64,000 bases of DNA from Curtobacterium sp. TC1 (GTDB lineage Bacteria > Actinomycetota > Actinomycetes > Actinomycetales > Microbacteriaceae), in the NCBI RefSeq assembly GCF_019844075.1, contig NZ_CP081964.1, positions 124,001-188,000 of the forward strand. Direction: 5' to 3'. The translations under genes were made by a program, and so were the position numbers. How positions within the stretch are numbered: the first letter of the stretch is position 1; every line of letters starts with the position of its first letter. The notes beneath the pieces are model-generated. The model was given only the letters and a program-made list of their open reading frames with translations, was not told the origin of the DNA and did not search any database. Below, piece after piece: positions 26,067-33,387 of this stretch.

Positions 26067-26122
26067 ACAACCAAAGCCGCCCGGAACCGTGCGATCACGC
26101 GGTTCGAAGACACTTTGGTTGT
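26067..26122. repeat. 56-base two-tier inverted repeat
   Basis: Outer arms ACAACCAAAG (26067-26076) and CTTTGGTTGT (26113-26122) pair perfectly. Inner arms GAACCG (26084-26089) and CGGTTC (26100-26105) pair around a 10-base loop. Seven unpaired bases lie on each side between them. It sits between the GNAT start and the stop of the lipoprotein gene, both on the minus strand, so it may terminate the lipoprotein transcript or be a repetitive extragenic element. Confidence 0.5.
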
Positions 26123-26184
26123 TCGCGCCCACCCCGCTGCGCGGCCCGCCGCGGTCCCGCCGCGGCGCCCCGCCGCCGCGTCCG

Positions 26185-26868
26185 CTACGACGTCGCCTGC
26201 CCCTCCGGCACGAGCGCCTGCACGGACAGCAGCGACGCATCGGCGGACGCGCACGCCTGGTAGTCGGCGCTCTTCACGAACAGCGACTGCTTCGACCCAG
26301 GCGGGTACACGCGGAACCCGTCCGGGGTCTTCGGCGAGCAGTCCGCCTTCGAGTAGTTCCCGGCCTGGACGATCTTGAGCGGCGCCACGGCGGTCTGCCC
26401 GGCGGCCAGGGTCACGGTCGGGTGCGGTGAGCTCTTCTCCTGCGTCGCCGCGGCTCCGATCTGGGTGCCGTTGCCGCCGCCGACGAACGAGACGCCCGGC
26501 CAGCCCTGCAGCGTGCAGGCCGTCGAACCGGTGTTCCGCAGTGCGAGGTGCACGATGACGCTGCCGGCTGCTCCTCCGCTGCCCGGCTCGATGCTGGCGG
26601 CGAGCGACGACGCGGCGCACCTGCTGCTGGCCGCAGAGCCAGAGCCAGACCCGGAGCCGTCCGACCCGGTACCGGCTGACGCCGAGGCGCCGGACGACGG
26701 TGTCGCGGAGGACGACGACGAGGACGAGGAAGCCGACGGCGACGGCGCGAGCGCCGTGACCGTCTCGGTGGCGGAGGGTTCCCCGCCGGAGGCACAACCC
26801 GCCAGCGCCCCGACTGCGACGAGCCCGGTGACGGCGAGCAGGAACTTCGATCGGCTGCTGCGTTGCAT
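26185..26868 (-). CDS. Secreted lipoprotein with DUF4232 domain
   Basis: A 227-residue lipoprotein. The N-terminus has a basic start (MQRSSRSK), a hydrophobic core and the lipobox LAGC at about residues 22-25, so it should be lipid-anchored on the outer membrane face. Next comes a ~50-residue Ser/Gly/Ala-rich linker (low complexity), then a DUF4232 beta-rich domain (LALRNTGSTACTLQGWPGVSFVGG and TVTLAAGQTAVAPLKI), with cysteines that probably form disulphides. Function unknown; binding to cell-wall or extracellular ligands is a guess. ATG at 26868 is fixed by the signal peptide. Confidence 0.88.
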   Translation of the reverse strand: MQRSSRSKFLLAVTGLVAVGALAGCASGGEPSATETVTALAPSPSASSSSSSSSATPSSGASASAGTGSDGSGSGSGSAASSRCAASSLAASIEPGSGGAAGSVIVHLALRNTGSTACTLQGWPGVSFVGGGNGTQIGAAATQEKSSPHPTVTLAAGQTAVAPLKIVQAGNYSKADCSPKTPDGFRVYPPGSKQSLFVKSADYQACASADASLLSVQALVPEGQATS

Positions 26869-26967
26869 GGTGCACAGGCAACCACCACCGGGAGGTCCAG
26901 GTTCGGTCAGCATCCAGGGACCGCGAGCACACTCCGGAGGCAGGAACCCGAGCAGCGGAGGTCGGAC

Positions 26968-27243
26968 ATGACGGGCAAGCACGAACAGGCACGTGGCGAC
27001 GAGGGTCGCGCGGACGGGGTCGAGACCCGCGCAGGAGCCTTCACGGACAGCGACATCCCCGGCGAGGAGCACGTCACGACGACGGAGCCGGTCGGCGAGT
27101 TCGTCGCGAGCGACATCCCGGGCGAGGCCCGTCCGGATTCGAGTGGCCCGGACGGTGAGTACGTCGAGTCGGACATCCCCGGCGAGGCCGAACCGACGCA
27201 GGACGGCGAGACCGGCCACTACGTCGACACGGACCAGGCCTGA
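26968..27243 (+). CDS. Small acidic repeat protein with SDIPGE motifs
   Basis: A 91-residue, strongly acidic, hydrophilic protein with no membrane segment. Three near-identical units end in S-D-I-P-G-E at a spacing of about 22 residues (AFTDSDIPGEE, EFVASDIPGEA, EYVESDIPGEA), and a fourth degenerate unit closes the protein (HYVDTDQA). Each unit starts with an aromatic-hydrophobic pair (F/Y then V/T). The ATG at 26968 has a GGAGG site 6 bases upstream. I do not know its function. The pattern suggests a disordered protein with repeated short binding motifs. It converges on a Nudix gene with only 3 bases between stops. Confidence 0.75.
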   Translation: MTGKHEQARGDEGRADGVETRAGAFTDSDIPGEEHVTTTEPVGEFVASDIPGEARPDSSGPDGEYVESDIPGEAEPTQDGETGHYVDTDQA

Positions 27244-27246
27244 CGA

Positions 27247-27612
27247 CTAGTCGATGCGCTCCGCCGCCACCAGGCGGCGGAGCGTCTCCACGCCCGCCGG
27301 CGGGCAGCGACCGGCGTCCGCCGAGGTGACCCACTCGACCTCGTCGACCTCTGCCGAGGCGACGGGCGTGGCGGAGTCCAACGGGCCTCCCGGTCGGACC
27401 AGGAACAGGGTCATCGCGACCATGGTGCCGGGCGCCTGCCCGTGTGCGGGTTCGAGGACGACGCCGAACGGGTCGACGTCCTCGGCGGCGACCCGCAACC
27501 CGGTCTCCTCGTGGGCTTCACGGATGACGGCGTCGACGTCGGTCTCGTGCGGCTCGGCCTTGCCGCCGGGCAGGTAGAGCACGTCGCGCGCTCGCGCGCG
27601 CACCATCAGCAC
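27247..27612 (-). CDS. Nudix hydrolase (MutT-like), start uncertain
   Basis: Nudix-fold hydrolase with an intact box at residues 17-39 (G17, E23, R31-E32, E35-E36, G38). From the GTG at 27612 it is 121 residues, which omits the usual first strand. The frame continues upstream as TLRVSALLLIRDRRVLMV, a convincing strand, but contains no ATG, GTG or TTG before it runs into hemA. A CTG at 27651 could be the true start. The C-terminal VDEVEWVTSADAGRCPPAG is typical. Substrate unknown. It lies behind hemA on the same strand and could be read through from it. Confidence 0.82.
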   Translation of the reverse strand: MLMVRARARDVLYLPGGKAEPHETDVDAVIREAHEETGLRVAAEDVDPFGVVLEPAHGQAPGTMVAMTLFLVRPGGPLDSATPVASAEVDEVEWVTSADAGRCPPAGVETLRRLVAAERID

Positions 27613-27680
27613 CCGTCGATCACGGATCAGCAGGAGCGCACTGACACGCAGCGTGGGTGGTTGCGAGCCTGTCTGGAGGC

Positions 27681-29003
27681 TCAGCTCGCGTCCGCCCGGT
27701 CGTCGCGCTCCGAGACGGTCGGGTCCAGGGCGGTGCGGTCGGCGAGCGGGACGACGGGCGCCGGCAGCTCCGCCTCGGGCTCGGGCCGCACGCCGAACAG
27801 GGCGTCGATGGCCCCCACGAACTCCTCGCCACGACCGGCGCGGCCGAGCTCACGGGCCCGGACGGAGGGGCGGTGCAGCAGGACGCCGACCAGGTGCCGG
27901 AGCGCCCGCTCGGTGTGCTCGGCGGACTCGCCGTCGGCGTCGCCGCGGCGCTTGGCGCGGTCGATCTCGTCGTCGAGGATGTCGAACACGTGCTTGCGGA
28001 AGGCGACGAGGGCCGGGGTGGTCGACTGCTCGAGCGCCTGCGCCCGGAAGCGGGACACGGCGTCGTCGACCATCGCGCGGGCCTCGGACTCGGCGTTCAG
28101 CTCGGAGATCGGGGCGTGCAGGCTGATGGTCTCGAGGTCGAGCAGCTCGACGCCGTCCACACCGGCGGCGGCCGGGTCGACGTTGCGGGGGAGTCCGAGG
28201 TCGATGACGATGCGGCGGATGCCGTCGTCGAGGTCAGCCGGTGCGACGACCGGCACCTCGCTCGACGTGCAGGTGATGACGACGTCGCTGGTACCGATCG
28301 CGTGTCGCAGGTCACGGGCGGCGACGAGGTCGTGCTTCGCGGCGAACCAGGCGGCGCGGCCCGAGGGCGAGAACACCTGGATGTGCACGGCGCCGCGGTC
28401 GCGCAGGGCCGCGATGGTGGTGGCCGCGTAGCTGCCGGTGCCGATGAGCAGCACCCGGGTGTGCGCCCAGTCGGTGACGCGCGACGAGGCGAGCTGCAGG
28501 CCGAGCCGGACGAGCGACCGACCGGCGGCACCGATCCGGGTGCGGGTCTTCACGCCGCGCGAGGTGTGGGCGGCTTCCTGGAACAGCCGCTCGAGGTCCG
28601 AGGTGGTGGTGCCGTTGCTCCGGGCGTCCTCGAGCGAGCGGCGGACCTGGCCGGAGATCTCGGTCTCGCCGACGACGACGGACTCGAGCCCGCTCGACAC
28701 GGCGAACAGGTGCTGCACGACGTCCTTGCCGCCGAGCACACTGACCGAATCGCGCAGTTCGGTGGCGTCCAGGTCGCTCGCGGCCGCCACGGCCTGCACG
28801 GTGGCGGCGACGGCGGAGTCGCGGTCGTCGCCGGCGATGTCGAGGTACGCCTCGAAACGGTTGCACGTGGCCAGCACCACCGCACCGTCCAGGACGTCGG
28901 AATCCGTCACGAGGTGGCCTGCTGCGGCCGGGGCGGCGATGCTCAGTCGCTCCAAGAGGTCGAAGCTGGCGTTGCGATGCGACGCCGTGAGACAGATGAG
29001 CAC
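27681..29003 (-). CDS. hemA: Glutamyl-tRNA reductase
   Basis: First committed enzyme of C5-pathway tetrapyrrole synthesis: it reduces glutamyl-tRNA to glutamate-1-semialdehyde with NADPH. It is 440 residues. The N-terminal catalytic domain has the active-site cysteine C47 (LATCNRFEAY) and the FAVSSGLESVVVGETEISGQVR motif. The NADP domain has VLLIGTGSYAATTIAAL. The C-terminal dimerisation helices end in ALRHLVGVLLHRPS. A hydrophilic tail of about 40 residues follows. The GTG at 29003 begins VLICLTASHRN, the family start. It is divergent from hemE with only 38 bases between, so both are probably regulated from one short region. Confidence 0.96.
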   Translation of the reverse strand: MLICLTASHRNASFDLLERLSIAAPAAAGHLVTDSDVLDGAVVLATCNRFEAYLDIAGDDRDSAVAATVQAVAAASDLDATELRDSVSVLGGKDVVQHLFAVSSGLESVVVGETEISGQVRRSLEDARSNGTTTSDLERLFQEAAHTSRGVKTRTRIGAAGRSLVRLGLQLASSRVTDWAHTRVLLIGTGSYAATTIAALRDRGAVHIQVFSPSGRAAWFAAKHDLVAARDLRHAIGTSDVVITCTSSEVPVVAPADLDDGIRRIVIDLGLPRNVDPAAAGVDGVELLDLETISLHAPISELNAESEARAMVDDAVSRFRAQALEQSTTPALVAFRKHVFDILDDEIDRAKRRGDADGESAEHTERALRHLVGVLLHRPSVRARELGRAGRGEEFVGAIDALFGVRPEPEAELPAPVVPLADRTALDPTVSERDDRADAS

Positions 29004-29041
29004 GTAGCCAATGGTAACGCGCTCGATGGGACAATCATCCG
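29004..29041. promoter_or_regulatory. Divergent hemA/hemE promoter gap, leaderless-like
   Basis: Only 38 bases separate the two GTG starts. GACAAT (29030-29035) ends 6 bases before the hemE GTG, and TACCAT read on the minus strand (29011-29016) ends 7 bases before the hemA GTG. Both fit -10 elements placed so that transcription begins at the start codon. No ribosome site is visible for either gene. The -35 regions would lie across the opposite promoter. Confidence 0.4.
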
Positions 29042-30166
29042 GTGACCGACGCGACGACCACATCCCTCCCCGACTCCCACCCCCTGGCATCAGGGCGGAC
29101 GAGTGGTTCCCGCCTGGTGCGGGCCCTGCGGGGTGACCGTCCGGAGACCCTGCCGGTGTGGTTCATGCGGCAGGCCGGCCGGTCGTTGCCCGAGTACCGC
29201 GAGCTCCGGGTGGGCACGGCCATGCTCGACGCGTGCCTCGACCCCGAGATGGCGTCGGAGATCACGCTGCAGCCCGTCCGCCGGCACGGAGTCGACGCCG
29301 GCATCTTCTTCAGCGACATCGTCGTCCCGATCAAGCTCGCGGGCGTGGACGTCGAGATCGTCCCCGGACGCGGCCCCGTGCTCGGGTCCCCGATCCGCAC
29401 CGCGGCCGACGTCGACGCGCTGGAGCCGCTCGACCCGGCCGCCCTCGAACCCATCCGGCAGGCGGTCGCCCGCACCGTCGAGCAGCTCGGGGACACCCCG
29501 CTGATCGGGTTCGCCGGTGCGCCCTTCACGCTCGCCGCGTACCTGGTCGAGGGCGGTCCCTCCAAGGACCACATCCGCGCCCGCACCCTCATGCACGCCG
29601 AGCCGGAGACCTGGTCGCGGCTGCTGGCCTGGGCGGCGGAGGTGTCGGGTGCGTTCCTGCGGGCCCAGGTGCTCGCCGGGGCCTCGGCGGCGCAGCTCTT
29701 CGACTCGTGGGTCGGCTCCCTGTCGCGCGCCGACTACGTCCGGTCCGTCGCACCGCACTCGGCGCAGGCCCTCTCCCACGTGACCGACCTGGGTGTGCCG
29801 CGCATCCACTTCGGCGTCGGCAGCGGCGAGGTCCTGGCCGACATGACCACGCTGGGCACCGACACGGTCGGCGTCGACGCGGTCGGGGTCGACTGGCGGC
29901 TCCCGCTCGACGAGGCCGTGCGCCGGGTCGGTACCGGCGTGAGCGTGCAGGGCAACATCGACCCGGCGATGCTCTCGGCCCCGTGGGAGGTCCTCGAGGC
30001 CCACGTGCGCGAGGTCGTCCGCCGCGGTGGCGCCGCCCGCGCCCACGTCGTGAACCTCGGCCACGGGGTGCCGCCGGAGACCGACCCGACGGTGCTGACA
30101 CGTGTCGTCGAGCTCGTGCACTCCCTGGGCGACGGCACCGACGGGACAGCCGGAGCCGCAGCGTGA
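29042..30166 (+). CDS. hemE: Uroporphyrinogen decarboxylase
   Basis: Decarboxylates the four acetate side chains of uroporphyrinogen III to give coproporphyrinogen III, 374 residues. The N-terminal signature PVWFMRQAGRSLPEYR contains the substrate-binding arginines. GIFFSDIVVP holds the active-site aspartate region, and GFAGAPFTLAAYLVEGG is the second family signature. HFGVGSGEVL and VNLGHGVPP follow as expected. The GTG at 29042 likely starts a leaderless transcript. Its stop overlaps the hemY start (GTGA), so it leads the heme operon. Confidence 0.97.
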   Translation: MTDATTTSLPDSHPLASGRTSGSRLVRALRGDRPETLPVWFMRQAGRSLPEYRELRVGTAMLDACLDPEMASEITLQPVRRHGVDAGIFFSDIVVPIKLAGVDVEIVPGRGPVLGSPIRTAADVDALEPLDPAALEPIRQAVARTVEQLGDTPLIGFAGAPFTLAAYLVEGGPSKDHIRARTLMHAEPETWSRLLAWAAEVSGAFLRAQVLAGASAAQLFDSWVGSLSRADYVRSVAPHSAQALSHVTDLGVPRIHFGVGSGEVLADMTTLGTDTVGVDAVGVDWRLPLDEAVRRVGTGVSVQGNIDPAMLSAPWEVLEAHVREVVRRGGAARAHVVNLGHGVPPETDPTVLTRVVELVHSLGDGTDGTAGAAA

Positions 30167-31503
30167 CCGACGTCGTCGTGGTCGGCGGCGGGATCGCCGG
30201 ACTCGTCACCGCCCGCGACCTGGCGAAGGGCGGCGCCGACGTCGTCCTCATCGAGTCGTCCGGGGTGCTGGGCGGCATGATCCGCCGGCACACGGTGGGC
30301 GGGCTCGACCTCGACATGGCGGCGGACTCGTTCGCGACCCGCACCGATGCCGTCGGCCGCCTGGCGATCGAGCTCGGCCTCGGCAACGACGTCGTCGCCC
30401 CGGACCCGCGCGGCGCCTGGCTGATGACCCGCGACGGTCGGACGTCGCCCATCCCCGCGACCGGGCTCCTCGGCATCCCGAGCACCCCGATGGCCGCCGA
30501 CGTCCTCGCCGTCGTCGGGCAGAAGGGCGGGCTCCGCGCGCAGATGGACTCGCTGCTGCCCGGACCGGTCGGCGCCAAGGCGGAGTCCCTGGGCGAGCTC
30601 GTCCGGCGGCGCATGGGGGAGCGGGTCCTCGACGACCTGGTCGTCCCGATCGCCGGCGGAGTGCACTCCACCCACCCCGACCAGCTCGACCCGGAGCGGG
30701 TGGCTCCCGGTCTCCGCGCGGCGCTGCTCCGCGAGGGCTCACTCGCCCGCGCGGTCCTGGCGCTCCGGGCCCGCGCTGCCGCCGGCACCCCGGTGCAGGG
30801 GATCCGCGGCGGGATCGTCCGGCTCGTGGACGAACTCGTCGCCGACACGGAGACCTACGGCGTCGACGTCCGGCTGCACACCCGGGCGACGCGGATCGAG
30901 GCACACGCGGTCGAGGTCGTCTCCGCCGACGGCACGGTCGAGCGCCTGCCCGCGCAGCACACCCTGTCGTCGGTGCCCGACCCCGAGCGCACCGCGGCAC
31001 CGGACCGCACCGGCATCGAGCTCGTCACGCTCGTCGTCGACCAACCCGAGCTCGACGCGGCTCCACGCGGGACCGGCATGCTCGTGCACCCCGATGCCCG
31101 CGCTGTGGCGGCGAAGGCCCTGACGCACGCGACGGTGAAGTGGCCCTGGCTCGCCGAGGCGGCCGCCGGGCGCCACGTGCTGCGCCTCAGTTACGCGACG
31201 CCGGCCGACGCGACCAGCGTGCACGGCGCGACGGGCCCCGACGACGCGGCCACGAGCCTCCCGGTCGACCCGGACGGACCGGTCGGGACCCGGGCGCTGC
31301 ACGACGCGGCCACGCTGCTCGGCGTCCCCCTGACGGCGACGCACGTCGCGGGCGCCGCACGCGTCCGCTGGCACGGTCCGGACCTGACCGCCGCCGGTCT
31401 CGCGGCGGGTGTCGTCGGCGTCGGCGAGGTGGCCACCGGACGGGGGCTGGCCGGCATCATCGGGGCCGCGCGGACCGCCGCTGGACAGATCCTGGGTTCC
31501 TGA
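30163..31503 (+). CDS. hemY: Coproporphyrinogen III oxidase, FAD-dependent (HemY/CgoX)
   Basis: FAD enzyme that oxidises coproporphyrinogen III to coproporphyrin III in the actinobacterial/firmicute heme route; it is homologous to protoporphyrinogen oxidase and is often labelled that way. It is 446 residues. The dinucleotide motif VVVVGGGIAGL is at the N-terminus (G8, G10, G13). RRMGERVLDDLVVPIAGGVHSTHPDQL is the family's central motif, and GVGEVATGRGLAGIIGAARTAA is the C-terminal FAD site. The presence of HemQ next door supports the coproporphyrin assignment. It overlaps hemE by four bases. Likely peripheral to the membrane. Confidence 0.95.
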   Translation: MTDVVVVGGGIAGLVTARDLAKGGADVVLIESSGVLGGMIRRHTVGGLDLDMAADSFATRTDAVGRLAIELGLGNDVVAPDPRGAWLMTRDGRTSPIPATGLLGIPSTPMAADVLAVVGQKGGLRAQMDSLLPGPVGAKAESLGELVRRRMGERVLDDLVVPIAGGVHSTHPDQLDPERVAPGLRAALLREGSLARAVLALRARAAAGTPVQGIRGGIVRLVDELVADTETYGVDVRLHTRATRIEAHAVEVVSADGTVERLPAQHTLSSVPDPERTAAPDRTGIELVTLVVDQPELDAAPRGTGMLVHPDARAVAAKALTHATVKWPWLAEAAAGRHVLRLSYATPADATSVHGATGPDDAATSLPVDPDGPVGTRALHDAATLLGVPLTATHVAGAARVRWHGPDLTAAGLAAGVVGVGEVATGRGLAGIIGAARTAAGQILGS

Positions 31504-31545
31504 GCGGACCCCAGACCGCCCGGGGGCTACTGTTGGTGAGACCGT

Positions 31546-31562
31546 CGGACGTATTCCGTCCG
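31546..31562 (+). promoter_or_regulatory. Small hairpin between hemY and the membrane-protein trio
   Basis: CGGACG and CGTCCG form a 6-base perfect stem with a 5-base loop, 43 bases after the hemY stop and 42 before the next ATG. In this gap it could attenuate readthrough or mark RNA processing before an internal promoter; no clear -10/-35 is seen. Confidence 0.3.
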
Positions 31563-31603
31563 GCGCATGACCACCGCACACTGAACCAACGGAGGAATCG
31601 CAC

Positions 31604-31858
31604 ATGCGCGGAAAGCTCCTGTTCGTCGCCGGCGCCGCACTCGGGTACGTCCTGGGATCGCGAGCCGGACGGGCGCGGTACGAGCAGATCAAGACCGTCA
31701 GCGGCAAGGTCTGGAACAGCAACGGCGTCCAGAAGGGCGTGCACGTGGCTGAGGACTTCATCGCCGACAAGACCCCGGACGTCGCCGAGTTCATCGGTGA
31801 GACGACGAAGAAGGCCGTCCGCAAGGTCGGCCAGAAGAAGGACACCACCACCTCATGA
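31604..31858 (+). CDS. Small YtxH-like membrane-anchored protein
   Basis: An 84-residue protein with one N-terminal glycine-rich hydrophobic segment (LLFVAGAALGYVLGSRAG), immediately followed by RARYEQIK. This matches the GYVLGSRAGRxRY signature of YtxH-type stress proteins. The rest is an amphipathic, charged helix. The ribosome site GGAGG precedes the ATG at 31604. Its stop overlaps the start of the next gene (ATGA). It is the first of three small membrane-associated genes placed inside the heme operon. Function unknown; an envelope or stress role is suggested by homologues. Confidence 0.78.
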   Translation: MRGKLLFVAGAALGYVLGSRAGRARYEQIKTVSGKVWNSNGVQKGVHVAEDFIADKTPDVAEFIGETTKKAVRKVGQKKDTTTS

Positions 31859-32313
31859 CCGACACCCGCGACCGCAAGTCGCGTTCGCTGTTCGGTCTGG
31901 TGGGCGACGTCCCGAAGCTCGTCAAGGGCCTGGTCAAGGGCGAGATCGACCTGCTCAAGGCCGAGATGCTCACCAAGGCCAAGATCTTCGGACTGGCCGC
32001 GGGGCTGCTCGTCGGTGCGCTCGTCATCGTGCTCTACGCGATCGGCGTCTTCCTGACCGCCGCCGTGATGGGCCTGGCGACCGTGATGCCGGCCTGGCTC
32101 GCAGCGATCGTGATCGCCGTGGTGATGCTGATCATCGCCGCCATCCTCGGGTGGATCGGGTGGAAGCGCCTCAAGAAGGGCCTGCCGATCACGCCGAAGC
32201 GCACGATCGACAGCGTCAAGAACGACATCAACGCGGTGAAGGGGATGGGCAAGAAGCCCACCCCGCCCAGCCAGTACGGCAGCCGCAAGCCGGACGTCGG
32301 CGGCCGGTTCTGA
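31855..32313 (+). CDS. Phage-holin-like membrane protein (actinobacterial Holin-X type)
   Basis: A 152-residue membrane protein of the putative actinobacterial Holin-X/superfamily III group. These are usually cellular proteins despite the name. The N-terminal amphipathic helix (PKLVKGLVKGEIDLLKAEML) is followed by two strong membrane helices around residues 42-70 and 76-100, then a basic tail ending KPTPPSQYGSRKPDVGGRF. The ATG at 31855 overlaps the YtxH-like stop. No lysin or phage gene is near, so a lysis role is unlikely. It may organise the membrane together with its two neighbours. Confidence 0.82.
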   Translation: MTDTRDRKSRSLFGLVGDVPKLVKGLVKGEIDLLKAEMLTKAKIFGLAAGLLVGALVIVLYAIGVFLTAAVMGLATVMPAWLAAIVIAVVMLIIAAILGWIGWKRLKKGLPITPKRTIDSVKNDINAVKGMGKKPTPPSQYGSRKPDVGGRF

Positions 32314-32345
32314 GCCCCGACAGCCGCACCACCGACGGAGGAACC

Positions 32346-32576
32346 GTGACCGATCCGCACGACGATCTCGCAGACCGCGTCGCCGCGACCCGCGCCCAGC
32401 TGTTCGACACCCTCGACGCGATCGAGGACAAGCTCAACGTCCCGAAGCAGATCGGCATCGCGGCGTCGAAGCTCAAGCGCGGGATCGACGAGAAGCCGGT
32501 CCCGTACCTGGCCGGGCTCGCAGCCGGAGTAGCGGTGGTCGGGGGTATCGTCGTGATGGTGCTCCGACGGCGGTAG
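32346..32576 (+). CDS. DUF3618-domain small membrane protein
   Basis: A 76-residue protein with the DUF3618 pattern: an acidic amphipathic N-terminal helix with RVAATRAQLFDTLDAIEDKLNVPKQ, then a single C-terminal membrane helix (AGLAAGVAVVGGIVVMVLRRR) closed by arginines. The GTG at 32346 follows a GGAGGAACC ribosome site. Together with the YtxH-like and Holin-X genes it forms a trio commonly co-located in actinobacteria. Its biochemical role is unknown. It lies 67 bases ahead of hemQ. Confidence 0.82.
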   Translation: MTDPHDDLADRVAATRAQLFDTLDAIEDKLNVPKQIGIAASKLKRGIDEKPVPYLAGLAAGVAVVGGIVVMVLRRR

Positions 32577-32643
32577 ACCGCCCGAGCGCGGTCCACCGGG
32601 TGCGGGGCGGCCACGACCCTGGCAACCGATAGGACAAGGATCC

Positions 32644-33387
32644 ATGAGTTCCGACGCGCCCACGAACACCGCGCCCGCGCATTCCCCGCACGAGACCGAC
32701 CCCGCCACCGGGATCGATCCCAACCTGATGACGGCCTACGCGCTGTGGGCCGTCTTCCGCCGTCCGCTCGGACCCGTGCACCGAGTCGGTGAGGACGCCG
32801 TGGCCGAGCTGGACGCCGTGATCGCGTCCGCCGCCGAGCGTGGCGTGACGACCCGGGGCTTCTACGACGTCTCCGGGTTCCGCGCCGACGCCGACGTCAT
32901 GATCTGGCTGCACGGCGACGACGCGCAGGCCGTCCAGGCGGTGCTGCGCGAGATCCGTCGCACCGGGCTCTTCCAGGACGCCGAGCCGGTCTGGCACGTC
33001 ATGGCGATGCACCGCGAAGCCGAGTTCAACAAGCGGCACACCCCCGCCTTCCTGCGCGGCAAGGACCCCGAGGCGTGGATCACGGTGTACCCGTTCGTCC
33101 GCTCCTTCGAGTGGTACCTGCTGCCCGAGGACGAGCGCTCGAAGATGCTCCGCGACCACGGGATCGCCGGTGCGAAGTACCGCCGCGTCCTCACGAACAC
33201 CATCGCGACCTTCGCCCTGAGCGACTACGAGTGGATCCTGCCGCTCGAGAGCCCCGAGCTCGTCGACCTCGTCGACCTGATGCGCGACCTGCGGGCCACC
33301 GAGGCGCGCCTGCACGTGCGCGAAGAGGTCCCCTTCTTCACGGGTCGTCGCGTGACGACCGCCGAACTCCCGGAGGTGCTGTCATGA
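32644..33387 (+). CDS. hemQ: Coproheme decarboxylase HemQ/ChdC
   Basis: Terminal enzyme of the coproporphyrin heme pathway: it decarboxylates two propionates of iron-coproporphyrin III with hydrogen peroxide to give heme b. It is 247 residues. The catalytic tyrosine is Y149 in ITVYPFVRSFEWYLL, the conserved chlorite-dismutase-fold motif. H172 (MLRDHG) is the expected proximal heme ligand, and H118 in WHVMAMHR is in the distal region typical of actinobacterial members. A 25-residue flexible leader precedes the fold. An AAGGA ribosome site precedes the ATG. Its stop overlaps hemH. Confidence 0.95.
   Translation: MSSDAPTNTAPAHSPHETDPATGIDPNLMTAYALWAVFRRPLGPVHRVGEDAVAELDAVIASAAERGVTTRGFYDVSGFRADADVMIWLHGDDAQAVQAVLREIRRTGLFQDAEPVWHVMAMHREAEFNKRHTPAFLRGKDPEAWITVYPFVRSFEWYLLPEDERSKMLRDHGIAGAKYRRVLTNTIATFALSDYEWILPLESPELVDLVDLMRDLRATEARLHVREEVPFFTGRRVTTAELPEVLS

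Noticed and set aside
29158..31503. A 781-codon frame spanning hemE and hemY
   Set aside because: The first part is an out-of-frame, arginine-rich shadow of hemE. The real gene in this frame begins at 30163.
30163..31503. Protoporphyrinogen oxidase of the classical heme route
   Set aside because: HemQ in the same operon and the actinobacterial context indicate the coproporphyrin route, so coproporphyrinogen oxidase is the better call. This is known biology, not a new system.
31855..32313. Holin as a sign of prophage
   Set aside because: This Holin-X-type family is a common chromosomal protein in actinobacteria. No lysin, capsid or integrase lies nearby.
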